From the NCBI GenBank assembly GCA_031429355.1, contig JANOZM010000014.1:1-64000 (forward strand): a stretch of DNA of 64,000 bases, given 5' to 3'. Position numbers and translations under genes: made by a program. Below, in pieces: positions 42,532-52,400 of the stretch. Numbering within the stretch: position 1 is the stretch's first letter; the number at the start of each line of letters is the position of its first letter. Below the pieces are notes generated by a model. The model made no database searches and had not been told where the DNA came from. It saw only the letters and a program-made list of their open reading frames with translations. This DNA is from JANOZM01 sp031429355. Its GTDB lineage: Bacteria > Pseudomonadota > Gammaproteobacteria > Burkholderiales > Burkholderiaceae_E.

Positions 42532-43653
42532 TTAGTTGGTTGGCAGTTTGCCTTCAACGCCCTGAACATAATACTTCATGCCATTTAAATCAGCGTCGCT
42601 CATTACTGTTCCTTTTGCCGCTTTAACTTGCCCTGCTTGATCGATTATTGGGCCAGTAAACGGATGCAATTTGCCCGCAATAATGGCTGCTTCCAATTTA
42701 GCGACTTCATCACGAACATTTTTCGGAATGATTGGATTAAGTGGTGCTAGTTTTATAAATCCTTGCTTCATGCCGCCCCAAACCGATTCGCTTTTCCACT
42801 TACCGTCGATCACTTGTTGCGCGGCCACAATATTGTGAGCACCCCAATGATGTGTGGTGGCGGTTAAGTGGCCCTTAGGACCAAATTTGGACATGTCCGA
42901 ATGATAACCAAACGACATGGCGCCTTGCGCTTCTGCGGTTTGCACGACCGCTGTTGAGTCGGTGTGATGGGTCAGAATATCGGCCTTCTGTGAAATTAAG
43001 GTGCTAGCCGCTTCACGTTCGCGTGTTGGGTCATACCACGATGAAGTCCAAATCACTTTGACAACGGCTTTAGGATTGGTCGAACGCAAACCTAAGGTAA
43101 AGGCGTTGATCCCTTGCAACACTTCGGGGATAGGAAATGCAGCGACGTAACCCACCACATTGGTCTTGGTCATGCGCCCTGCAATCACACCATTTAAAAA
43201 ACGACCTTCGTAAAAACGCGCATTGTAGTTAGCAACGTTGGGCGCTGTTTTGTAACCAGTCGCATGCATAAACTTTACGTTTGGAAATTGCGCAGCTACT
43301 TTTTCGGTTGGGTTCATGTAACCAAACGAAGTTGCAAAAATAAGATCGTTTCCTTGTACCGCTAAATCACGCAAGACGCGTTCGGCGTCAGCACCCTCGG
43401 GTACATTGGCAACAAAACTAGTGCTTACCTTGCCAGCCATTTTGGCTTCAAGCTCTTTGCGTGCCACGTCGTGTTGATGCGTCCAACCAGCATCGGAAAC
43501 GGGCGATACATAAACGTAGGCCACTTTGAGCGGCTTGTTTGTTGAAGCGGGGGTGGCTACGGGATTAGTAACGGTAGGGGTTTGGGCAAAGCCAATACTA
43601 GACAAAGCGGCAACAGAAGTTGCTGCAACAGCCTTTAAAAACACTGTTTTCAA
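42532..43653 (-). CDS. BMP-family ABC transporter substrate-binding protein (purine/nucleoside type)
   Basis: 373 residues with a signal peptide ending at GFAQ (about residue 24). BMP/PnrA family features: KVAYVYVSPVSDAGWTHQHD, DLIFATSFGYMNPTEKVA, FPNVKFMHATGY, YNARFYEGRFLNGVIAG, GYVAAFPIPEVLQGINAF, and DILTHHTDSTAVVQTAEAQG. Members bind purine nucleosides or nucleobases for an ABC importer. Start is TTG at 43653: GGAG lies 8 bases upstream and no nearby ATG is in frame before the signal peptide; GTG at 43644 would truncate it. The permease and ATPase genes are not adjacent, so they must be elsewhere. Followed at once by guaD. Confidence 0.92.
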   Translation of the reverse strand: MKTVFLKAVAATSVAALSSIGFAQTPTVTNPVATPASTNKPLKVAYVYVSPVSDAGWTHQHDVARKELEAKMAGKVSTSFVANVPEGADAERVLRDLAVQGNDLIFATSFGYMNPTEKVAAQFPNVKFMHATGYKTAPNVANYNARFYEGRFLNGVIAGRMTKTNVVGYVAAFPIPEVLQGINAFTLGLRSTNPKAVVKVIWTSSWYDPTREREAASTLISQKADILTHHTDSTAVVQTAEAQGAMSFGYHSDMSKFGPKGHLTATTHHWGAHNIVAAQQVIDGKWKSESVWGGMKQGFIKLAPLNPIIPKNVRDEVAKLEAAIIAGKLHPFTGPIIDQAGQVKAAKGTVMSDADLNGMKYYVQGVEGKLPTN

Positions 43654-43786
43654 AATAAATTCTCCAAATTAAATGAGCCGATCAACCGACATGTCGCATT
43701 GGGGAGTCCAAGCGAGCCGTCATGTATTGAGAGCTTGCCTGAGATGGTAGCATCGAAGTTCTCTTCGCATTTTTGGTAGAACCCGC
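43654..43786. other. Divergent leader region with palindrome and hairpin
   Basis: 133 bases between the BMP gene (minus) and the cobalamin adenosyltransferase gene (plus). It holds the 10-bp palindrome CGACATGTCG (43687-43696), a short hairpin CGAAG-TTCT-CTTCG (43752-43765) and a TTTTT run (43768-43772). It could carry promoters for both genes, an operator, or a structured leader. I do not recognise a known riboswitch class. Confidence 0.4.
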
Positions 43787-44350
43787 ATGGCAAATCGACT
43801 TTCCACAATTACAACGCGCACCGGCGACGACGGCACCACGGGCTTAGGTGACGGTTCTAGGGTTGCAAAAACAAATGGGCGGGTTGCTGCCATGGGGGAT
43901 GTTGATGAGCTCAATAGCCACGTCGGTGTGCTGTTGTGTGAGCAGATTCCAGACGATATTCGCGAAGCGTTGTTAACAATTCAACACGATTTATTCGATT
44001 TAGGGGGTGAATTGTGCATCCCTGGCTTTGAAAACATTGCAATGACGCAAATCGAGCGCTTAGATCGTTGGATAGCACACTACAACGAAAAACTGCCGCG
44101 CTTAGCCGAGTTTATTTTGCCGGGTGGTAGCCGTGCCGCCGCCCAAGCGCACATTGTGCGTACGGTCTGTCGTCGTGCAGAGCGCACAGTTATCGGTGCA
44201 AAAGCAATCGAGAGCATTCGCCCCGAGTGTCAGCAGTATTTAAATCGCTTGTCCGATTTGATGTTTGTATTAGCGCGGGTTTTAAATCGTGCTGCTGGAG
44301 GCGCTGATGTTCTTTGGGAAAAAGATCGCAAAAAAACCGGCGCAGAATAA
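43787..44350 (+). CDS. Cob(I)alamin adenosyltransferase, PduO type
   Basis: 187 residues. It adenosylates reduced corrinoid with ATP to form coenzyme B12. The ATP-binding N-terminus STITTRTGDDGTTGLGDGSRVAK is typical of the PduO/MMAB class, followed by GDVDELNSHVG, an IQHDLFDLGGEL helix and FILPGGSRAAAQAHIVRTVCRRAER with the conserved Arg-rich helix, and LNRLSDLMFVLARVLN. No B12-dependent enzyme or cob operon is in the window, so it most likely serves salvage for enzymes elsewhere. Monocistronic; the convergent HAD gene begins 11 bases after its stop. Confidence 0.94.
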   Translation: MANRLSTITTRTGDDGTTGLGDGSRVAKTNGRVAAMGDVDELNSHVGVLLCEQIPDDIREALLTIQHDLFDLGGELCIPGFENIAMTQIERLDRWIAHYNEKLPRLAEFILPGGSRAAAQAHIVRTVCRRAERTVIGAKAIESIRPECQQYLNRLSDLMFVLARVLNRAAGGADVLWEKDRKKTGAE

Positions 44351-44361
44351 ATGCTTTGGGT

Positions 44362-45018
44362 TTAGTTCAACCCAGCAATTAGTTTGGGCAAATCATGCAT
44401 CGAACTAAATGTTTGCGCGCCCGCTTCTTGAAGTTGTAATTCGGGTGTCATTGCGCAGTAACCAAGCACCCGCATACCCGCGGCTTTAGCAGCTTGCACA
44501 CCAAAAGGGCTGTCTTCTATAACCACACAATGCTCGGGCGCAACTCCCATTTTTTGCGCTGCGTATAAAAACAAATCCGGTGCGGGCTTGCCGTTTTTTA
44601 CTTCCACCGCGCTAAATATGCGTCCAGTAAAAAGACTTTCTAAGGCACACTTTTTTAAAGTAACGCCCATCTTTTTAAAATCACCGCTAGAAGCAACGCA
44701 AGTTTTGTATTGGCTTTGTACGATCGCTAACGCTTCGTGGATACCATTAACTGGTTGAAGGCTTTGCTCGAAAGCCGCAGAAGTGTCTATATCAAGTTTG
44801 GCCGCAAATCCGTGGGGCAACGGTCTACCGAGCTCTTGTTCAATTTGTGCAAAAGCACTTTTTAACGAGCGGCCCATAAAGCTGGCCACTGTTTTCTCGA
44901 AGGTGTACGGCAAACCCAGCGTTTGTAAGGCGATTGCAAACTGCTGATTGGCGACTGTTTCGCTGTCGACTAGTACGCCATCACAATCAAAAATAACAAG
45001 TTGTATTGCAGATTGCAT
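44362..45018 (-). CDS. HAD-superfamily phosphatase (beta-phosphoglucomutase-like)
   Basis: 218 residues. HAD motif I is VIFDCDGVLVDSE with the nucleophile Asp and acid/base Asp; motif II lies in CVASSGDFKKM; motif III in KPAPDLFLYAAQKMG; motif IV in CVVIEDSPFGVQAAKAAGM. A four-helix cap sits between motifs I and II. Similar proteins hydrolyse sugar phosphates such as 6-phosphogluconate or act as phosphoglucomutases; the substrate is not fixed by sequence. It follows the cNMP-binding gene by 5 bases and is likely cotranscribed with it. Confidence 0.88.
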   Translation of the reverse strand: MQSAIQLVIFDCDGVLVDSETVANQQFAIALQTLGLPYTFEKTVASFMGRSLKSAFAQIEQELGRPLPHGFAAKLDIDTSAAFEQSLQPVNGIHEALAIVQSQYKTCVASSGDFKKMGVTLKKCALESLFTGRIFSAVEVKNGKPAPDLFLYAAQKMGVAPEHCVVIEDSPFGVQAAKAAGMRVLGYCAMTPELQLQEAGAQTFSSMHDLPKLIAGLN

Positions 45019-45023
45019 TCAGA

Positions 45024-45632
45024 TTAAGCGTCGCGACCGGCCTCTAAGTACGACACTAACTTAGCACTAGTCTGGCGTAAACGCTCGGACAACAACTGCA
45101 CTAACTTTAACAAAATTTTGCTGCCTAATTTGGACTCTTCTTGCAGTACTAGCATTAACGCATCGCGCGTAAGTACGGCAACACGGCTGGTCTCTAAAGT
45201 TACGCAAGATGCAAAACGTGGCTCGCCATCAAACATCGACATTTCGCCTAGCGCGTGACCTGAGTGCGCCACGGCAATACGGCTTGGATAGTTGTAACGG
45301 TTACGACGTAGTACATCGACCATGCCGTCCATTAGCAACAACATAAAGTCGCCGCTTTCGCCTTCGGTAATTAAGGTAACACCAGCCGCCGATTCGTAAA
45401 CATACATAAACGCGCCGAGCTTGCGGGTTTCCTCTAAATCGAGACCAGAAAACAAAGGCGTTTTCGCCATCAGGCTATGCAATTCATCAGCAAAGTCAGC
45501 TGCCCGGCCTACCGGCTTTAAACCCATACCAATTAAACGTTCGTGCGGGGTTTTTTTAGCATTAGTACCCGCCGCAGCTTGGGCGAAGGTGTTCGGTACT
45601 GAGGAAAGTGGTGCGTTTGGTGTAGCGAGCAT
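45024..45632 (-). CDS. Cyclic-nucleotide-binding domain protein without DNA-binding domain
   Basis: About 202 residues. One cNMP-binding beta-barrel occupies the middle: LFSGLDLEETRKLGAFM, VTLITEGESGDFMLLLMDGMVDVL, and the phosphate-binding cassette HALGEMSMFDGEPRFASCVT with the conserved Gly-Glu and Arg. No helix-turn-helix follows, unlike CRP/FNR; the C-terminus is a helix. It may bind cAMP or cGMP and act through protein contacts. The ATG at 45632 has GGAG 6 bases upstream; an in-frame TTG lies at 45653. Upstream of the HAD gene in a likely two-gene unit; aroG ends about 200 bases before it. Confidence 0.85.
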   Translation of the reverse strand: MLATPNAPLSSVPNTFAQAAAGTNAKKTPHERLIGMGLKPVGRAADFADELHSLMAKTPLFSGLDLEETRKLGAFMYVYESAAGVTLITEGESGDFMLLLMDGMVDVLRRNRYNYPSRIAVAHSGHALGEMSMFDGEPRFASCVTLETSRVAVLTRDALMLVLQEESKLGSKILLKLVQLLSERLRQTSAKLVSYLEAGRDA

Positions 45633-45835
45633 GTGCATCTCCGGCTGATTCAATGATTTATAGCACAGTAGCGCGGGTAGTGAGTGAACGCACGAGCTAC
45701 CGTTGCATTTCTGACAACTGTTCGGTTAAGACCGATGGACGGTCTCGCAACTGTGCGCAGTGTTGTTGCAATTTTTACGAGCAGCTCCAAAAATATTTTA
45801 CACCCTCGGTATTGTCTGCCCTTCGTTATTAATCG

Positions 45836-46936
<1,101 letters not shown>

Positions 46937-47016
46937 GAATTACTCAAAAAATTGGGGTATCGAAAATTGAAAATTAAGGCTTAAAAACAGCCCTAGCAAA
47001 ACGGTCGATTGCCGTA

Positions 47017-48543
47017 TTAGGCCGCGCCGCCAACGGTTAGACCTTCGATTCGCAGCGTCGGTTGGCCCACGCCAACGGGTACAGACTGTCCGTCCTTACC
47101 GCAAACACCCACACCTGAATCCAGTTGCATATCGTTACCGATCATTGTGACTTTAGTCAGTGAATCGGGGCCGTTGCCAATAATTGTTGCGCCGGCTACG
47201 GGGTATTTAATTTTTCCGTTTTCGACCCAATACGCCTCGGATGCTGAGAACACAAACTTGCCATTCGTAATATCGACTTGCCCGCCACCAAAATTGACAG
47301 CGTACAAACCACGCTTTATTGAAGACACAATTTCATCGGGGTCTTGATGTCCGCCAAGCATATAGGTATTGGTCATACGCGGCATTGGCAAATGTGCATA
47401 CGATTCACGTCGGCCGTTGCCAGTAATTTTTGATTTCATCAGTCGGGCATTCATTCGATCTTGCAAATAACCGACCAAAATACCGTCTTCAATTAGGGTC
47501 GTGCATTGGGTCTTATTGCCTTCATCGTCCATATTTAATGAACCACGCCGATTTGCAATAGTGCCATCGTCAACTACTGTGACGCCCTTAGCGGCGACCC
47601 GTTGGCCTAATTTACCGCTAAACGCAGATGAACCTTTACGATTAAAATCGCCCTCAAGGCCATGTCCAATGGCTTCGTGTAACAACACGCCCGGCCAACC
47701 AGGGCCCAATACAACGGTCATTGGCCCGCCTGGTGCTGGACGTGACTCCAAATTAGTTAAAGCTGCTTGAACCGCCTCACTAGCGTACTGTTCGAGTAAT
47801 GCATCATCAAAAACAGCAAGAGCAAACCGGCCTCCACCGCCAGAACTGCCCTGCTCGCGACGGCCATTACTTTCGGCAATCACTGTCACCGAGACCCGCA
47901 CTAAAGGACGTACATCGGCGGCCACTAAGCCATCGGCGCGTGCTACCAAAACTACATCGTGTTCGGCAGCAATACCAGCCATCACTTGTACTACACGCGG
48001 ATCTTTGGCGCGAGCCATGCGCTCTAGACGTTCTAGCAGAGCCACTTTTTGCTCGGAACTTAATCCAAGAATAGGATCGTCACCGGCATACAACTGGCGA
48101 CCGATTTTTGGTAACTTTGTAGAGCCTTGTTTGCGAGCCGCTGGCTTTTGCCCCGAACCTTGTCGAGCAATACCACGTGTTTGCCGTGCAGCTTCTAAAA
48201 TTGCATCCTTGGAAATTTCGTCCGAATACGCAAAAGCAGATTTATCACCAGTCACTGCGCGAATGCCGACCCCTTGTTCAATGTCGTAGGAGCCTGACTT
48301 AACAATGCCCTCTTCTAAACTCCAGCCCTCTGAGCGGGTGAACTGAAAATACAAATCGGCATCATCAACGCGATGCTGAAATATTTCTGCAAAGGCTTTT
48401 TCAAAAAAACGCTCATCGATACCCGATGGTTCGAGCAAAATGCGGCGTGCGATACGCAAGTGGTCGACCGAGTCTTGTGATCCACCTAAATTTAGGGCTA
48501 GAGCCGCGCTGGCTGATTTTGTATTTAAATTTGCTGAGTTCAT
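47017..48543 (-). CDS. tldD: Metalloprotease TldD
   Basis: About 508 residues. TldD pairs with TldE/PmbA to form a zinc protease that trims unfolded peptides, such as microcin B17 precursor. The zinc signature HEAIGHGLEGDFNRKGSSAF (HExxxH) is present, with LHEAIGH preceded by VLGPGWPGV. The N-terminal domain (VDDADLYFQFTRSEGWSLEEGIVKSG) is typical. The ATG at 48543 is used: the longer reading to 48639 starts with TTG inside the nitrilase gene and adds 32 non-conserved residues. TldE is not in the window. Cotranscribed after the nitrilase gene, 19 bases apart. Confidence 0.95.
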   Translation of the reverse strand: MNSANLNTKSASAALALNLGGSQDSVDHLRIARRILLEPSGIDERFFEKAFAEIFQHRVDDADLYFQFTRSEGWSLEEGIVKSGSYDIEQGVGIRAVTGDKSAFAYSDEISKDAILEAARQTRGIARQGSGQKPAARKQGSTKLPKIGRQLYAGDDPILGLSSEQKVALLERLERMARAKDPRVVQVMAGIAAEHDVVLVARADGLVAADVRPLVRVSVTVIAESNGRREQGSSGGGGRFALAVFDDALLEQYASEAVQAALTNLESRPAPGGPMTVVLGPGWPGVLLHEAIGHGLEGDFNRKGSSAFSGKLGQRVAAKGVTVVDDGTIANRRGSLNMDDEGNKTQCTTLIEDGILVGYLQDRMNARLMKSKITGNGRRESYAHLPMPRMTNTYMLGGHQDPDEIVSSIKRGLYAVNFGGGQVDITNGKFVFSASEAYWVENGKIKYPVAGATIIGNGPDSLTKVTMIGNDMQLDSGVGVCGKDGQSVPVGVGQPTLRIEGLTVGGAA

Positions 48544-48562
48544 GGATGCAGTGTAACAAGGA

Positions 48563-49408
48563 CTAGGGAAAAGAAGGGAGAATGCGATGCTGTAGTGCAG
48601 GTAAGCGCTGTCTGGCGCTTTGCAATTGCTGCCGGTCAATATGCCCTAGGACAACACCGGGCCCGTCTTGCTCTTGCACAGACGCTACCTCACCCCAAGG
48701 ATTGACCAGCAGGCTATGCCCCCAAGTACGCCGACCGTTTTCGTGCAAACCACCTTGAGCTGCCGCTAACACATAGCATTGGTTTTCGATCGCGCGGGCT
48801 CGCAGTAGTACTTCCCAGTGAGCCTGACCAGTAATATGAGTAAAAGCCGATGGCACCAAAAACAAATCACAGTGTAGCTCACCCATTGTTGATAGTTGCC
48901 GATAGAGCTCCGGAAATCGCAAGTCGTAGCAAATACTAAAACCAATACGCCACGAACTTCCATTGATGTCCAAATCCAAAACTACTGGTTGCGAGCCGGC
49001 AACAATGGTTTGCCTCTCGTCAAAACTTTGTTGCTCGTCTTGATAAGCAAATAAGTGAATTTTGTCATAGCGCGCAATACGCTGACCTTGCGCGTCGTAG
49101 GCCAAACAACTATTCCAAATTTTATTAGGTTCGGGCGATTGCAGCGGCACACTTCCACCTACTACAACTATTTTATAACGCAGCGCTTGTTCTTTCAAAA
49201 AATCTTGAATCGGCCCTTCTCCATCGGGCTCGGCGATTGCTAGTTTGTCGTTGGCGGAGCGGCCCAACATGCAAAAGTACTCTGGAAGCAATACCAGATG
49301 TGCGCCTCTAGCCGCTGCATTTGAAATCAAATCAGCAGCCACTTTAAGATTATTTGATAGATGCGTGCTAGAGACTGTCTGTAACGCAGCAACCGTTAAC
49401 GAATTCAT
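48563..49408 (-). CDS. Nit-type carbon-nitrogen hydrolase (probable deaminated-glutathione amidase)
   Basis: 281 residues. The nitrilase-fold Glu-Lys-Cys triad is visible: LVLLPEYFCMLG (Glu), ARYDKIHLFAYQ (Lys) and GFSICYDLRFPELYR (Cys). Nit1-type enzymes hydrolyse deaminated glutathione, a side product of aminotransferases, and this sequence (GPIQDFLKEQALRYKIVVVGGS, QAHWEVLLRARAIENQCYV, in pieces) fits that group better than aliphatic nitrilases. The ATG overlaps the yhdP-like stop by 4 bases (ATGA), so translation is coupled. It stands between yhdP and tldD, as in related genomes. Confidence 0.9.
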   Translation of the reverse strand: MNSLTVAALQTVSSTHLSNNLKVAADLISNAAARGAHLVLLPEYFCMLGRSANDKLAIAEPDGEGPIQDFLKEQALRYKIVVVGGSVPLQSPEPNKIWNSCLAYDAQGQRIARYDKIHLFAYQDEQQSFDERQTIVAGSQPVVLDLDINGSSWRIGFSICYDLRFPELYRQLSTMGELHCDLFLVPSAFTHITGQAHWEVLLRARAIENQCYVLAAAQGGLHENGRRTWGHSLLVNPWGEVASVQEQDGPGVVLGHIDRQQLQSARQRLPALQHRILPSFP

Positions 49409-52400
49409 TGGGTTGAACTTTCGTCTTCACGGCGAACCACTGGTGTTCTTTTCTTTTGCTCTACCTTTGGGTCAACCCATGAGCCTTTAACTGAAATTTC
49501 ATAGGCAAACGCGTCTTGAATCGGTTTGCGCAAAACTGTTTGAGCCAGTAAGGTTCCTATACCAATCGCCGGATTAACTGCGGTGTAGGCTAGCGAGGCC
49601 AAGCCGACATTGATTTCGGGCGTAACCAAAACATTTAAATCTTGGGTTTCGCGGGCAATGTCAGCCGTGCCATCTATTTTGATACGGGCCTGAACGCCTC
49701 TTATTTCAAGGGATTCGGTACGAGCAATACCTTTGGTAATTTTCGCAGCTCCATTTACTCTGTCAAAAGTAAAACCTTCGGAAACCATATCACTAAAATC
49801 AAACACCAATCGCTTAGGTAAGGACTGTAAATTCAACACACCAATTAGTTTTGCAGCACCCGGATCAATTTTTAAAAACTGGCCTTTTTCTAGGGCAATT
49901 TGAATTTCTCCGGACAAGGTGGGATGGTCAATTGCTAAAGGTGAGCCAAGCCAATTGATGTTGCCACTGATTAATCCTGGGGCTGCCCGTACCGCGTCCT
50001 TGACACCAAATAAATTCAACAGACCGCCGCTGTCTAAAATATTAAGATCGAATCTTAAATCTGTTCTACGTTTAGCTGCGTTTACCCCAGCAGGCGCGGG
50101 TCCTTCTGGTTGCGCAGCCCACTGCCCAGAAGCTACCAATTTTGCGAATTTATTTTCTAACTTTAATTCTTTAATCGTCCAAATCGGGGCGCCTGCTTGC
50201 AACGAGTTTTGAGCTTTTAAGCTGAGTTGACCAAAGTTCGTTTCATCAAAAACAAACTCTTCGGCCGATATATCTAAGCCGGGCAAATCACCGGGCCTGC
50301 TGTCAAGCAAGATCTCGACATCAACTGCTCGTGATTTGGGAATTTTTAGGCGGTTAAAGCGCGCGGTAAGTACGCCAACATTGCCTTGACCTGGGCCCGA
50401 ATCGCGCCAAGTGAAATAACCGTTGATATCTTGCGCACTAATATTTGCGCGCCAAAAACCCTCTAATCGGCTTGCACCAACCACAACATTTTTAACTTCA
50501 CGGCCACCCGATTTTACTTCGCCAGCTGCAATTGAAATAAGTGATGGCAAAAGTGAAAATCCTTCCGCAAAACTACCAACAACCTCTGTCGGAGTTGCTG
50601 TATCCGCAGCCGTTTTTCCGGCCTCACCGCGACTTGTGGTTTGATCGTCCCGCATTGACGCCAAAATAGGCATCCATTGATCCAAATCGATTCGATCAGT
50701 GTTGGCAACAACCGCAAATCCTGTATCGGGCAGCACCGGATCGGCGCGAACCCCAAAACTGCCGCGAAAAATCTCCATCCTTAAAGTCTTAGGCTCGCGG
50801 CGTCGCTCAAAGGCAACCGCAATATCGTCACCAACGCTCATGTTTAGTACATCACCCATCGATCGATCTTGGCTGGGCGCGATTGGGTTGGGAACCGTCT
50901 TAATAACCATTGGTGCAACTGTGCTTGCTTGTTTAGCAAAAGGAGCTGGTAAGTTACTGGTTAAGCCAACCAAATCTGACCGCACTTCGAGGTTTGATAA
51001 CTTTCCGTTCACGTCGATTAACGCTGTGTAATTGGCGAAACCACTTAAACGCTGCGTTAAGGCGTTATCAGTCAATTTGCGAAGCGACGTATCGCTCATC
51101 TGGCCTTCAGCGCGAATCAGCAATCGCCCTGGCCCTTGCGGCGTTGCATTGACTTTAATTGGCCCGCCTAAAAATTCGCCAGTTAGGTTGTTGAGTGCAA
51201 AACCTGCATCGTTAAATGCCAATTGTCCCGAGACGTTTTCGAACCTTGGCAAACTGTCATCAACCTTGACTTGATTGCGGTTTAAGGCAATAGTTACATC
51301 AACTTTGGTTTTACTAAAATCACCTAACGGCAACACTAATTTTAAATCGAGAGCAGCGTCACCGGAAACTTCGGTTGCGCTAGCGAAATTATCGATTCGT
51401 GAAGTGATTGGCGAAGCATTTACAAATTTCACCATATCTTGGGCGGGGCCGAGGCCGGTACTTTTGATGGTCAATTCGGAATCAGCAAAGTCCTTTATTT
51501 GTGCGTCGACACGGTTAAATTTTACGTCGTAAATAGTGCCGCTACGCATACTAATGTTTAGCCCGGGCCCATCTAAAATTAACTCACCCGTTAAATTTCG
51601 AATTTCGGGCCATTCGGGGCTATAGGCCAAAGTAACGCCGCGCAATTTGGTAACAACTTTAAAAACGCCAGAGGCAGAGCCATCACTTTTTGGTCGATAA
51701 GGAAAATCCCACAGATCGCCTTTTACCGCGAAGTTAACGTGCTCAACTTGCCCTTCACGCACGGCATCACGCACCCAAAACCGTACACGCTCAGCAATCC
51801 GCTTAGGCATGTAACGGTGCACTTTAAGTAAGTTTCCGGACGTCAGCACGCCACTTAAATCAACAATACCAACGCCCTTGCCGCCCGTTTGATAGGTGCC
51901 CGACAAACTGCCTTCTGTATCTGCGTTTGCAAATTGTAAGGTCTCTACAACCACCTTCAAGAACGGAACGCTTGGCGTTTTGGTGTCGCCAATAGTCCAC
52001 TTTAAAGCGCTGTTTAAACTCTTAAATTCGACCGTTTCTTCGTCGAATAAATTGGGAACGGTTAAAAGCGTTTTTTGCCCAACTACGTTCATTGTGCCCG
52101 TGGTTTGGTTGGCGCTAACTTTTCCGCTTAAACCTGTAAAACCCGGCACACCTAAACGATCCTCATGCGCGCGACCAGACTTGACGGCAGCGTCCGCAAA
52201 ATCAATGTCAGCATTCCAGCGCCATTGCATCAACTGGGCATCTGCCAACTCCCAATTAATTTTGGTCGATTTAACTAGCCCTTTCGGTTGGCGCGCCTGA
52301 ATCGCGGCACGCTGCGTTTCCGCAATTGGAAGCCGATTTAACTGGGGCAACCAATCCTCAACTCTAAAGGGCTGCAGACTTACTTGTCCGCTTCTTGGCA

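Noticed and set aside
50423..52300. Series of plus-strand open frames of 70-134 codons opposite the yhdP-like gene
   Set aside because: Antisense shadows of a long conserved coding region; compositions are Ser/Pro-rich artefacts and no domain is seen.
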